Shown here: positions 51,320 to 60,332 of the stretch, piece after piece | Numbering within the stretch: the stretch's first letter is position 1 | How the letters are laid out: each line of letters starts with the position of its first letter | NCBI RefSeq assembly: GCF_026229185.1 | Contig: NZ_JAGGJA010000006.1 | Location: 124,001 to 188,000, forward strand | Length of the DNA stretch: 64,000 bases | Direction of reading: 5' to 3' | Source: Fodinibius salsisoli | GTDB taxonomy: Bacteria; Bacteroidota; Rhodothermia; Balneolales; Balneolaceae | Program-made: the position numbers and the translations under genes | Notes under the pieces: generated by a model | What the model saw: only the letters and a program-made list of their open reading frames with translations | Told to the model about the DNA's origin: nothing | Database searches by the model: none

Positions 51320-52560
51320 TGTATTCTCGCCATTTGTGGTTTTTTATCAATCAGCTCTTCGGGAGTCAGCACCGGCATAATGCGTTCTGCAGTATCGAGC
51401 ATGCCAATGAGCAGGCTGCGCATAAGTATCAGCATTTCAGGCTGTTTTTCGATCAACACTGAAAAAAGCCGTACAGGATGATGCGGCACGTCCCCGACTC
51501 CATCTCGATCCAGATCATAGCCCATATACCGGCTCCAGTAGTTTCCGGTGAAAATGTTAAAGTTCTGACGGCTATTAGTGGATACTTCAAAACTGTTCTC
51601 GATGAAGTTGTTTTGAACAAACTGGTTATCCATCGAATTGGCCATCACCTTCAGTGCCCAGCCGTTATTGATAAAATCATTATGCTTAACTCTATTTCGG
51701 CTGGACGCTTCCATATACATTCCAACCGAATTATTTTCAAAAGTGTTGTTATATACTTTGCTTTCCCGTATCTCTTTCATCAGCAATCCATACGCTGCCG
51801 ATCCCCAGTTGTGCTCAAATCGATTCCCGGTCATGGTAACATGGTCCGTATACATCACAGCAACCCCCGCACCATTATTCTTAAAGGTATTTCCAGTAAA
51901 AGTGCAGTGGTCTGAAAACATAAAGTGCTGACCGTATCGCAGGTTTTCTTCGCTCAGATTATCCGTGATGGCGATACCTTCCACAAATTCAAAGTAAATA
52001 CCATCCCGGTGTCCTTTTATGGTGTTGTTGTGGATCGTGATATTCTTGCTATACCAGAGGTGGATGCCATTGCCGGACTGCGTTTCTCTTTCTCCCGAAG
52101 CGATCAGCGTATTGTTACGGATGGTCGAATCGGAGGCCTTCGAGAGATAAATGCCGAAGAAGTTATCCGTGAGGGTCAGGTTTTCAATCAGCACGCCTTT
52201 GGCTTCTTCAACTAAAATACCGGCATTGTCATCCATGAAGCTGATGCCTGCATTTTGCACTTCAAAATTACGGAGCGTCACATTATCGGCCCGTACGATC
52301 AATACAAACCCCTCTCCTTCAGCATCAACAACAGCATTTCTCTCGCCCTCAATAGTGACCGGTTTGTCGATGACAATATTACGCTCCAAATAACGTCCCT
52401 CTTGTAATCGTATGACATCATTTGAATCAGCCAGTGCCAATGCCTGCTCAAGCGTATTGACAGTACCATCAGGAGAAACCCTTATGGATTGTCCTTTTGC
52501 AGCCTGCACGGCCGTCATCATTAACACTAGAAAAAATATTTGTCTAAATCGTGTCCACAT
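51316..52560 (-). CDS. nosD: Periplasmic copper-binding NosD
   Basis: A 414-residue exported protein (signal peptide ending AAKGQ) with parallel beta-helix (CASH) repeats of N-x-F/I type: 'NGIHLWYSKNITIHNNTIKG', 'FVEGIAITDNLSEEN', 'YTDHVTMTGNRFEHNWGS', 'NRVKHNDFINNGWALKV'. NosD works with NosFY to bring sulfur or copper to the CuZ centre. The C-terminal helical tail (LTPEELIDKKPQ) overlaps nosF. Confidence 0.94.
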   Translation of the reverse strand: MWTRFRQIFFLVLMMTAVQAAKGQSIRVSPDGTVNTLEQALALADSNDVIRLQEGRYLERNIVIDKPVTIEGERNAVVDAEGEGFVLIVRADNVTLRNFEVQNAGISFMDDNAGILVEEAKGVLIENLTLTDNFFGIYLSKASDSTIRNNTLIASGERETQSGNGIHLWYSKNITIHNNTIKGHRDGIYFEFVEGIAITDNLSEENLRYGQHFMFSDHCTFTGNTFKNNGAGVAVMYTDHVTMTGNRFEHNWGSAAYGLLMKEIRESKVYNNTFENNSVGMYMEASSRNRVKHNDFINNGWALKVMANSMDNQFVQNNFIENSFEVSTNSRQNFNIFTGNYWSRYMGYDLDRDGVGDVPHHPVRLFSVLIEKQPEMLILMRSLLIGMLDTAERIMPVLTPEELIDKKPQMARIQ

Positions 52561-52593
52561 AACTTAAATTCTTTTTTTACCTGCTCTGCGGTT

Positions 52594-53034
52594 CTACTTT
52601 ACAATCTGCTGCCAATCAGTGACTTCCCCTGGATACTCTTTAAGATGTTCCTCGGCGGCTTCAGGGGAATCAACGGCAAGCAGTGCTCCCCCCATTGGAC
52701 TCTTGATAACCTGACTTTCTATAATCTTTGCATCTTCTAGATTCATCCATTCCCCTGGACTGCTGAAATCACTGACCCATAGTTTGGCTGAATGCATTTC
52801 TGATTTATGATCACTGGCATAGGCAGCCATACATTCTATGGCATCGAACTTTATGGTTTTCCCGGTTTCAGTGACCATCTGCGAAGCAAAGCGATCATCG
52901 GTAATCATCATCCGGCAGTGTGCACATTCATCGCTTCCGTAATAAATCTCAGCCGGCTTTTGGCTGCAACTACTCACCAAAATTATTAGAAGGACTACTG
53001 TTGATATGGATAGATATTTCCTCATATTATGCAA
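52594..53034 (-). CDS. nosL: Copper chaperone lipoprotein NosL
   Basis: A 146-residue lipoprotein (lipobox VSSCSQ). The copper-binding segment 'DECAHCRMMITDDRFASQM' and 'IKFDAIECMAAYA' are the NosL motifs. It passes Cu(I) to the NosDFY machinery. The start is either ATG 53034 or 53025; the former overlaps the preceding gene by 8 bp. Confidence 0.93.
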   Translation of the reverse strand: MHNMRKYLSISTVVLLIILVSSCSQKPAEIYYGSDECAHCRMMITDDRFASQMVTETGKTIKFDAIECMAAYASDHKSEMHSAKLWVSDFSSPGEWMNLEDAKIIESQVIKSPMGGALLAVDSPEAAEEHLKEYPGEVTDWQQIVK

Positions 53035-53653
53035 CTGATTTTAACTTGTGATTCAATTTTGTCCCTGTAACTTTAGATTTCTCATTCCCATTATTCCACC
53101 ACGTCCATGCCGCCAACCCCATCGATAACAGGGCGAAATAAAAGCCGATATGTGGCATGGAAGTCGTTCTCATATTCAGCAATTGTTTGGTACCGATCAG
53201 CGGGGGTTGATAACTCATCCCCGGTATTTTGATGGCAGCATTGGGGTTCAGATTATGACCGTAATCATACTCCCATAGGTAGAAATCAACCAAGCCTGTA
53301 ATTGCCAGCAGTACGAATGCTCCCAGCCAAACCAGCACCCATTTTCTATTTCCAAAAACAGATATTACAATACCTGTTATTATTAACCCTGCAAACAGAT
53401 ACGGCATGATTGTCAACTCCTGAATGGAGTCCGGCTGGATTTCCTTCATTCCTATGTAATGATTCAGTCCGTTAATATTTTGCAAATCATGGGGGGACTT
53501 ACCCTCAATGGTATCCACCCAAATATTAAGTCCGATGCCTTCCGGATATTGAGGGGCGTTCAAACTGATACTCCAGATAGGAAAAAGGTACACCCCTAAT
53601 AAAATTATTGCTGCTGCTCCCATCCATATTCTGCTCTGTTTTTTCATAATCAT
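53027..53653 (-). CDS. Four-helix membrane protein of nos clusters
   Basis: A 208-residue protein with one N-terminal helix, a periplasmic loop ('ISLNAPQYPEGIGLNIWVDT', 'LQNINGLNHYIGMKEI') and three further helices ('IMPYLFAGLIITGIVISVF', 'WLGAFVLLAITGLVDFYLW', 'IGFYFALLSMGLAAWTWW'). It is regularly found beside nosZ in Bacteroidota-type clusters without a proven role; the His/Asn-rich loop could bind copper. Between nosL and nosZ. Confidence 0.75.
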   Translation of the reverse strand: MIMKKQSRIWMGAAAIILLGVYLFPIWSISLNAPQYPEGIGLNIWVDTIEGKSPHDLQNINGLNHYIGMKEIQPDSIQELTIMPYLFAGLIITGIVISVFGNRKWVLVWLGAFVLLAITGLVDFYLWEYDYGHNLNPNAAIKIPGMSYQPPLIGTKQLLNMRTTSMPHIGFYFALLSMGLAAWTWWNNGNEKSKVTGTKLNHKLKSVA

Positions 53654-53685
53654 CTCATGTTAAATCATACTTTTATTTAAAAGAA

Positions 53686-53709
53686 GAGGGGAACTTTCAC
53701 CTTCCCCTC
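53686..53709 (-). terminator. Hairpin between nosZ and the maturation genes
   Basis: GAGGGGAA and TTCCCCTC form a perfect 8-bp stem around 8 nt, 26 bp after the nosZ stop, followed on the minus strand by TTCTTTTAAAT. It is probably a partial terminator or an RNA-stabilising hairpin that keeps nosZ transcript levels above those of nosLDFY. Confidence 0.6.
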
Positions 53710-53734
53710 CACAGAAGAATTGAGGATCAAGTTA

Positions 53735-55699
53735 TTAACCTGTACCGTAGGCTATCTCTACATCTGAATCTGCTGGTGAAACCCTGATATAGCCCTGCAT
53801 TTCTTGGTGAAGAGCTGAGCAGAAGTCAGTACAGTAAAATGGTGTTACTCCTACGCGCTTGGGTTCCCAAACCATTGTCCGGGTTTCGCCCGGCATTAAG
53901 AGTAATTCGGAGGTATTAGCTCCCTTCACTGTGAACCCGTGGGGCACATCCCAGTCCTGCTCCAGGTTAGTTAGGTGGAAGTACACCTTGTCTCCAACTT
54001 TTATACCTTCGATGTTGTCCGGGGCGAAGTGGGTACGAATAGTAGTCATGTAGACATGTACCTCATTGCCGTCACGCACGACCTTCGTTTCTTCTTCACT
54101 TTTAACCGCATAGGGATTGTTGTTTTCTTCCAGTTTATAGAATTTAACCTGGTCTTTCATTACGATATCAGCGGCTATCCCCTGCGCGTAGTGCGGTTCT
54201 CCCTCGGTTGGGAAATCAAGCAGCAGCTTCATTTTATCACCGGAAATATCAATCAATTGGGCCGAGTGGAATAATTCTGGTCCCGTAGGCAAGTAACGAT
54301 CTTTGGTAATCTTGTTGAGCGCAACAAGGTATTTACCCCATGGCTTCTGGCTGTCACCACCCGGAATCATAAGGTGACCGGGAGAATAGTACGTCTCGAT
54401 ACGGTCGAGCACTTCAAAGGTATCCAGACTCCATTTAACCACTTCAGAAGAAATAAATGCTGTTGTATAAGCATTGCCCTGGCCGTCGAATTCTGTGTGC
54501 AACGGACCAAGTCCGGGATTTTCCACTTCACCAGCCAAAATAGAATCGTATTTTAACACGGGAATACCGTCTATCTCTCCTTCGTACTCTTCATTCTCGA
54601 TGGCCTGAGTCATCTTCTCGAACGAGTGGACCGGAATGACGGTTGAAAGCTTACCGCCGGCTATAATGAGTTCCCCGTCCGGAGAGACATCTACACCGTG
54701 AGGTGATTTAGGGGTCGGCAGGTAGTAAATCATGCCTTCCAGCTCGCGTGGATCAAGTACCCGCACTTCACTATTACGCTCGGTTTTGGCAATGTGATCT
54801 TCTTTGTCAATATAGTTGCGTACGTACTCACCGGGCATGATTTTACCCTTGCCCTGTGCGGCATACTCAGCAGCTTTCTTCCAGTTCACAGCAGCAATAA
54901 AGTCCTTATCATTTTTAGAAGCATTAACTTCCAACAAGGTGTTTGCCTCTTCACTGTTGTAGCTGGTAAAGAAGGACCAACCGTGGGAAGGCCCCTTACC
55001 GGCATGCGATAAATCGTAGTCGAAACCGGGTACGAGAATCTGGAAATCCAGTTTCATACTGCCATCATCCTGCATTTTAATGAATGAAAGCGTTCCCTTG
55101 AAGTTCTCTTCATAAGAATCAATTGCTACATCTTTATCACCGTCCTCTCCCATAGGCACACTAAATCGTGTTGCTGCAGAGATATATTCCGTATTCTGGG
55201 TTACAAAGGGTGAAGCGTGGTTCCCTCCGGAATTAGGTATTTCAAGTATCTCTGTCGTCTGGAAGCTCTTGAGATCAATTTTTGCTACACGGGGCGTATT
55301 ATTCTCATTGATAAAAATGTAACGTCCGTCGGGAACGCCATTTGTCTGAGACAGCTCTGGGTGGTGAGCGTCACCCCAAGGCACGAAACCATAAGAGGTC
55401 TCCAGCATCGCTTTCGTCTCTTCATTATATCCGTAACCGTTGGTGGCCAATTGAGAAAAGACCGGGATGGTATAAATATGTCTCCCCGAAGGAATCCCAT
55501 ATACGCTCATTTGTCCACTGTATCCACCGGACATAAATCCGTAGAACTCGTCGTATTCACCGGGAGCCACATAGACCTTTTGAGCGGCCTCTTCATTAGA
55601 TGCCAGGTTTTGTTGCGATGGACAGCCGTAAAGTATAAGGCTTAGAATAACCACCGCAGGCAAACCCCATAGTACTGATTTATAGATAGGTAGTTTCAT
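53735..55699 (-). CDS. nosZ: Nitrous oxide reductase, Sec-dependent clade II
   Basis: A 654-residue protein with a lipobox (LILYGCPSQQ) and no twin-arginine, which marks the Sec-exported clade II. The seven-bladed propeller carries CuZ histidines ('GDAHHPELSQ', 'SGGNHASPFV', 'DLSHAGKGPSHGW', 'KSPHGVDVS', 'PLHTEFDG'). The C-terminal cupredoxin CuA site is 'FYCTDFCSALHQEMQGY'. It reduces N2O to N2 in the periplasm. The upstream cytochrome c is a likely electron donor. Confidence 0.97.
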   Translation of the reverse strand: MKLPIYKSVLWGLPAVVILSLILYGCPSQQNLASNEEAAQKVYVAPGEYDEFYGFMSGGYSGQMSVYGIPSGRHIYTIPVFSQLATNGYGYNEETKAMLETSYGFVPWGDAHHPELSQTNGVPDGRYIFINENNTPRVAKIDLKSFQTTEILEIPNSGGNHASPFVTQNTEYISAATRFSVPMGEDGDKDVAIDSYEENFKGTLSFIKMQDDGSMKLDFQILVPGFDYDLSHAGKGPSHGWSFFTSYNSEEANTLLEVNASKNDKDFIAAVNWKKAAEYAAQGKGKIMPGEYVRNYIDKEDHIAKTERNSEVRVLDPRELEGMIYYLPTPKSPHGVDVSPDGELIIAGGKLSTVIPVHSFEKMTQAIENEEYEGEIDGIPVLKYDSILAGEVENPGLGPLHTEFDGQGNAYTTAFISSEVVKWSLDTFEVLDRIETYYSPGHLMIPGGDSQKPWGKYLVALNKITKDRYLPTGPELFHSAQLIDISGDKMKLLLDFPTEGEPHYAQGIAADIVMKDQVKFYKLEENNNPYAVKSEEETKVVRDGNEVHVYMTTIRTHFAPDNIEGIKVGDKVYFHLTNLEQDWDVPHGFTVKGANTSELLLMPGETRTMVWEPKRVGVTPFYCTDFCSALHQEMQGYIRVSPADSDVEIAYGTG

Positions 55700-55734
55700 A
55701 ACGTATCTTGCTTTGATTAGTAGTTTATTGAGGA

Positions 55735-56229
55735 TTATTTGGCAGTATCATTTTGCACGGAAGACAGGTACTCAACAATGGCCCGGGCTTCTTCACGCTC
55801 TAAGTTCTGATTCGGCATTGGCGATAAGAATTCCTGCAGCATCTTTTTGGCTTCAGGATGCTCTTTAACCATACCATCGGGATTCAATATCATATTCATT
55901 ACATAAGTGGGGGTTCTGTCATCAAATACGTCTCCCAGTTTCGGTCCTATATACCGTTCCCCAATCTTGTGACAGGCGGAACATTTTATCTTAAAGAGTT
56001 CTTTTCCCTTTTTAACTTTTTTCATATCAATTTGGTCGACTGTTATAACCTCAGTTACCGGGCCGATACCGTGTTTCTGTTCAAAGGCAGTAAGCCCTTC
56101 TGTTCCACCTGAAGTCGAAGCCTTTTGAGCAGACTGAGTATTGCCTTGTTCAGCACCTCCGCCGCAGCCAGCCAGGATGAGCATCGTCACAAGAAGTAAG
56201 CCGACTATATTCTTTATTGTGTTTTCCAT
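55735..56229 (-). CDS. Lipoprotein cytochrome c of the nos operon
   Basis: A 164-residue protein with a lipobox (LILAGCGGG), a linker, and a single class I haem domain: 'IKCSACHKIGERYIGPKLGD' and axial Met in 'LSPMPNQNLE'. It is the first gene of the nos operon (35 bp before nosZ) and a likely electron donor to NosZ, as in other clade II clusters. Confidence 0.93.
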   Translation of the reverse strand: MENTIKNIVGLLLVTMLILAGCGGGAEQGNTQSAQKASTSGGTEGLTAFEQKHGIGPVTEVITVDQIDMKKVKKGKELFKIKCSACHKIGERYIGPKLGDVFDDRTPTYVMNMILNPDGMVKEHPEAKKMLQEFLSPMPNQNLEREEARAIVEYLSSVQNDTAK

Positions 56230-56392
56230 AACTATACCGGATCGTATTTAATATTTAAGAGTATTTTGTCTTATTTATATTTAGATTTGCAAACCGTATT
56301 CCATTTATCAAATTTTTTCTTCTTTTTTCTAAAAAAGGTACTTAGAGGCAGGAAACGGATAACTAAAACTAAAGTTCCTAAAAAGCACGGGG

Positions 56393-56444
56393 CTAGTATT
56401 GCAAGATTGCAATACTAGTTATTAAGCGTCTTGTAAATTTGCAA
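56393..56444. promoter_or_regulatory. Paired TTGCA-N4-TGCAA sites before the nos operon
   Basis: Site 1 (56399-56412) is TTGCA-AGAT-TGCAA inside a larger perfect palindrome with 12-bp arms and 2-bp centre (56393-56418). Site 2 (56431-56444) is TTGTA-AATT-TGCAA. Centres are 32 bp apart, about 170-215 bp before the cytochrome c start and just past the Rrf2 stop. Same motif as at 35381-35426 and 37701-37745. Confidence 0.7.
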
Positions 56445-56456
56445 TACCTGAATTTT

Positions 56457-56909
56457 CTAATCCCATTTGTATTTGCCATCAGGTGTGATACGCAGGTGTC
56501 CTTCTTTCCCCTCTTTGGCCATTTCAGCTAAACTGCGAGTTTCGAGCATACGTTTTATATCATCTCGCTTATGTAACCAAATTTCATGAAAGGGACACGG
56601 TTTTTCCATGCCACAACCCGGCAGCCCCAACACACATTCCTGGAAAAGCTCATCCCCATCGATAGCAAGCACAATATCCAGAAGGGTAATCTGTTTGCCG
56701 GGTTTAGATAAACGAACCCCGCCATTAGGACCTTTGAGCGATTCTAAAAGATCATTCGCTGTTAATTGTTGTAGAATTTTAGTCAGAAAATGAAAGGAGA
56801 TATCAAGCTTGTCGCTTAATTTCCCGATGGAAATATATTCCCCATTTTGATTCGAGGCTAAATACAGGGAAGCCCGTAATCCGTATATACACGATTTTGA
56901 GAAGAGCAT
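56457..56909 (-). CDS. Rrf2-family regulator of the nos locus, Fe-S type
   Basis: A 150-residue protein with the Rrf2 winged helix ('CIYGLRASLYLASNQNGEYI', 'LDISFHFLTKILQQLTANDL', 'GPNGGVRLSKPG') and three Cys at 92, 99 and 105 ('CVLGLPGCGMEKPCPFHE'), matching the paralogue at 20861. It likely senses NO or oxygen through a cluster and controls the adjacent nos operon. An inverted repeat TTAAGA-N8-TCTTAA (56927-56946) just before its start may be an autoregulatory site. Confidence 0.92.
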   Translation of the reverse strand: MLFSKSCIYGLRASLYLASNQNGEYISIGKLSDKLDISFHFLTKILQQLTANDLLESLKGPNGGVRLSKPGKQITLLDIVLAIDGDELFQECVLGLPGCGMEKPCPFHEIWLHKRDDIKRMLETRSLAEMAKEGKEGHLRITPDGKYKWD

Positions 56910-57174
56910 AGAACTTTGATTAAGTATTAAGACAACTTTATCTTAATTGTAGTTATTTACAACATAATTTCCAATTTCCCTGACTGGCTCATTTCATTCA
57001 TCAGAAAACCGGTTGCATAATATTACACAGTACAACTTGACTTATCTTCCTTCCATGATTGGTTCATGATCTTCCACGACATAGCGATATTTGGAAACCA
57101 TCAGCACCTGTTTGGTGTGTTGTATTCCTATGAGCAAGAAATGAGCCTCGTTTATTATTCCCTTATTGACTTAA

Positions 57175-57342
57175 AATTATGAGTGTTATTACAGCTTAAA
57201 TCGTAAATATTGGCGAAATAGCTTTGCGACAGAAGCCATAAAAAGGCTACTCAACTGCGCCTTCAACGTTTTAAACCTAACTGAAATTCGGGCCTATATG
57301 AGTCCTGACAACCCCAACAGCTCAAAAGGTGCTGAAAAATAG
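57175..57342 (+). pseudogene. GNAT acetyltransferase remnant
   Basis: An open segment without a start, reading 'KYWRNSFATEAIKRLLNCAF', 'NVLNLTEIRAYMSPDNPNSS' and 'KGAEK' then a stop. It matches the acetyl-CoA-binding motif A to motif B part of RimJ/RimL-type N-acetyltransferases (Y..G.ATEA...LL.FAF..L.L..I.A...P.N..S...AEK). The glycine expected before FATEA is Asn-Ser, and the N-terminal half is gone. The rest of 56910-57570 shows nothing further. Confidence 0.6.
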
Positions 57343-57570
57343 GGACGCAATATGTGGGAATAAAAGTACAGCTAATATTTGGAAATAAGGGAAAGATGTA
57401 TAAAATCGAGAATAGCTAATTATGTGAGCAGCCAACTGCTACTTCCCGCTTTCGCCGAAACGTAACCCTCCCTTTTAATCCAAAATCGCACTCTACATCT
57501 TGATTGCTTTTTCGTATCTTCCCCATCCAAAAGAAAATCAAATTTAAACACCTAAGAGCTTTAACTAATT

Positions 57571-60261
57571 TTGGATAAATCGACGGCCCTTCAGGACATT
57601 CCCAAACATTTTGATCCCGCCAGCATAGAAGATAAATGGTATGCTTTCTGGGAGGATAATGGCTTTTTTCATTCCGAACCAGACGACCGCGAGTCGTATA
57701 CGGTGGTCATCCCTCCTCCCAACGTGACGGGCGTGCTCCATATGGGTCACATGCTCAATAATACCATCCAGGATGTGCTGGTGCGCCGGGCCCGTATGCT
57801 CGGCAAAAATGCCTGCTGGGTGCCCGGCACCGACCACGCTTCTATCGCCACAGAAGCCAAAGTCGTCCAGAAGTTGCGCAAAGAAGGCATTACCAAAGCG
57901 GATCTGACGCGCGAGGAATTTTTAGAACATGCTTGGGAATGGACCGATGAGCACGGCGGTATTATCCTGCAGCAGCTGCGCAAGCTGGGCGCCTCCTGCG
58001 ACTGGGAGCGCACGCGCTTCACCCTCGAAGATGACCTGTATGATTCCGTCATCGACTGCTTTATTGAGCTTTATGAACGGGGCTATATCTACCGCGGCAA
58101 GCGGATGATCAACTGGGATCCCGAAGCCCAAACGGCCCTCTCGGATGAAGAGGTCATCCACCGCGAGGAGCAGTCGAAGCTCTACCATGTGCGCTATAAG
58201 ATTAAAGGCAACGACCAGTTTGTGACCATCGCTACCACGCGACCGGAAACGATCTTGGCCGATACGGCCGTCTGTGTCCACCCGGACGATGAGCGGTACC
58301 AGGATTTGATCGGACAAACGGCCATCATTCCGATTGTGGAGCGTGAGGTGCCCATTATCGCGGATGAATATGTGGATAAAGAATATGGGACAGGCTGCCT
58401 GAAGATCACGCCGGCCCATGATGAGAATGACTATCAAATCGGCCAAAAGCATGATCTTGAAATCATTGACATGCTCAATGCGGACGGCACGCTTAGCCAA
58501 GCTGCCCAATTTTATGTAGGCAAAGATCGCTTTGAAGCCCGCGACCTCATCCTGAACGATCTGAAGGAGGCCGACCAGCTCGTGGATACCGAGGAGATGA
58601 CGAATAAGATCGGCTACTCAGAGCGGACGGATGCCATCATCGAACCGCGTCTTTCCTTGCAGTGGTTCTGCAAGATGGATGAGCTTGCCAAGCCTGCCCA
58701 AGAGAATGTAATGAACGACAATGTGCAGTTTCATCCATCCAAATTTAAGAACGAGTACAACCACTGGATGGAAAACATCCGTGACTGGTGTATCTCACGC
58801 CAGCTATGGTGGGGACAACGCATTCCGGCCTGGTATTTTGGTGAAGGTAAAGACGAATATGTGATTGCCAAGACCGAAGACGAAGCACTAAAGAAAGCCC
58901 GGACCAAAGCGGATAATGCTTCCCTGGCTAAAGAGGACATCAAGCAGGAAGAAGATGTGCTGGATACCTGGTTCTCTTCCTGGCTCTGGCCGATCACGGT
59001 CTTCGACGGATTTAAAAATCCGGACAATGAAGAGATTAACTATTACTACCCTACCGATGATTTGGTCACCGCGCCCGAAATTATGTTCTTCTGGGTAGCC
59101 CGGATGATCATTGCAGGCTACGAATTTCGTGACGAAAAGCCGTTCAGCAATGTCTACTTTACGGGTATTGTTCGTGATGACCAGCGTCGCAAAATGTCGA
59201 AGTCGCTGGGCAACTCGCCCGACCCCATCAAGCTGATGGAAAAGTACGGTACGGATGGCGTTCGGGCCGGCATGCTGTTTTCCTCACCCGCTGGTAATGA
59301 CCTGTTGTTTGAAGAGCAGCTCTGTGAACAGGGACGGAATTTCTCCAATAAAATCTGGAATGCCTTCCGCTTCCTCACCATGAATCGTAACGAGGAAACA
59401 ACACTTACCGACAAACTGGAGATTGATGAAGATAACCTCGTCGACCGTTGGATGCTCTCTCGCCTGCACGAGACTATTGATGCTATCAATCAGGATATGG
59501 AAAACTTCCGTATCAACGATGCGCTGCACAAAATTTATTCCCTGATCTGGGACGATTTCTGTGACTGGTACATTGAACTCATCAAGGCAGATGAGCCCGG
59601 GGCCAACATTCCGGAAAAGCCTCTTTCCAGAGGATTTAACTTCTTTGAGGCACTGATGAAGCTGCTGCATCCGTTTATGCCGTTCATCACGGAAGAAATA
59701 TGGCAGCATGTTCGTCCCCGAGAGACGGAGGAAGCTATGATTGTCGCCTCGTGGCCTGAATTTGACCAAGGATTGGTATCCAAAGACGACCAGAAGTTAT
59801 TTACCAATATACAACGGATGATTTCCGCGATTCGTAACATCCGGGCAGAATTTAAGCTCAGTCCCAATGACGAAATCGAGCTGTTTATTAAGGCCAAAGA
59901 TCCGGAAACGGCCGAAGCATTGCGCCAGAATGAATGGATCTTCCGCAAGCTGCAGTCTATCGACACTTTTGAAGTTGAAGCTGAGCTGACCAAGCCCGAA
60001 ACTGCGGCCTCTGCCGTGGTTGATGGCACCGAAATCTTTGTTCCGCTGGAAGGATTTATTGACCTGGATAAGGAACGCGAACGCATCCAGAAAGAGATTG
60101 ATCGACTGGAAGGCTTTCTCAAGTCAATTGAAGGAAAATTAAGCAACGATGGCTTCGTTAACAATGCGCCCGAGGAGGTTGTACAGCGCGAACGCGACAA
60201 AAAGGCCGATACGGAGACGAACCTCCGGAAATTAAGAACTATTTTAAAAGAATTGGATTAA
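57571..60261 (+). CDS. valS: Valyl-tRNA synthetase
   Basis: An 896-residue class I synthetase: HIGH-type motif in 'PPPNVTGVLHMGHMLNN' (about 50), the editing domain ('TTRPETILADTAVCVHPDDE'), the KMSKS loop 'RRKMSKSLGNSPDPIK' (about 535), an anticodon-binding helical domain, and a C-terminal coiled-coil arm ('LDKERERIQKEIDRLEGFL'). Start TTG at 57571 with no ATG nearby in frame before the conserved 'FDPASIEDKWYAFWE'. No T-box-like leader is seen. Confidence 0.97.
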   Translation: MDKSTALQDIPKHFDPASIEDKWYAFWEDNGFFHSEPDDRESYTVVIPPPNVTGVLHMGHMLNNTIQDVLVRRARMLGKNACWVPGTDHASIATEAKVVQKLRKEGITKADLTREEFLEHAWEWTDEHGGIILQQLRKLGASCDWERTRFTLEDDLYDSVIDCFIELYERGYIYRGKRMINWDPEAQTALSDEEVIHREEQSKLYHVRYKIKGNDQFVTIATTRPETILADTAVCVHPDDERYQDLIGQTAIIPIVEREVPIIADEYVDKEYGTGCLKITPAHDENDYQIGQKHDLEIIDMLNADGTLSQAAQFYVGKDRFEARDLILNDLKEADQLVDTEEMTNKIGYSERTDAIIEPRLSLQWFCKMDELAKPAQENVMNDNVQFHPSKFKNEYNHWMENIRDWCISRQLWWGQRIPAWYFGEGKDEYVIAKTEDEALKKARTKADNASLAKEDIKQEEDVLDTWFSSWLWPITVFDGFKNPDNEEINYYYPTDDLVTAPEIMFFWVARMIIAGYEFRDEKPFSNVYFTGIVRDDQRRKMSKSLGNSPDPIKLMEKYGTDGVRAGMLFSSPAGNDLLFEEQLCEQGRNFSNKIWNAFRFLTMNRNEETTLTDKLEIDEDNLVDRWMLSRLHETIDAINQDMENFRINDALHKIYSLIWDDFCDWYIELIKADEPGANIPEKPLSRGFNFFEALMKLLHPFMPFITEEIWQHVRPRETEEAMIVASWPEFDQGLVSKDDQKLFTNIQRMISAIRNIRAEFKLSPNDEIELFIKAKDPETAEALRQNEWIFRKLQSIDTFEVEAELTKPETAASAVVDGTEIFVPLEGFIDLDKERERIQKEIDRLEGFLKSIEGKLSNDGFVNNAPEEVVQRERDKKADTETNLRKLRTILKELD

Positions 60262-60272
60262 TGACATCCCCC

Positions 60273-60332
60273 GCCCCGAATTCTCGGGGCACCCCCTTCG
60301 AAGGGGATTCTTAAATCCCTCTTTAAGGAGGG
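60273..60332. repeat. Cluster of three hairpins between valS and the helicase gene
   Basis: GCCCCGA-ATTC-TCGGGGC (60273-60290), the self-complementary CCCCTTCGAAGGGG (60293-60306) and CCCTC-TTTAAG-GAGGG (60317-60332) follow one another within 60 bp, and a fourth weak stem (CTCTGC/GCGGAG) comes next. The layout recalls REP-type repeats that RAYT transposases mobilise; it may also terminate valS transcription. No second copy is in the window. Confidence 0.5.

Noticed and set aside
57345-57570. T-box riboswitch before valS
   Set aside because: No specifier loop, T-box consensus or terminator/antiterminator pair is visible.
57922-58509. 195-codon minus-strand frame, and others at 59284-59769 and 59535-60200
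   Set aside because: All are antisense shadows of valS, which is fully supported on the plus strand.
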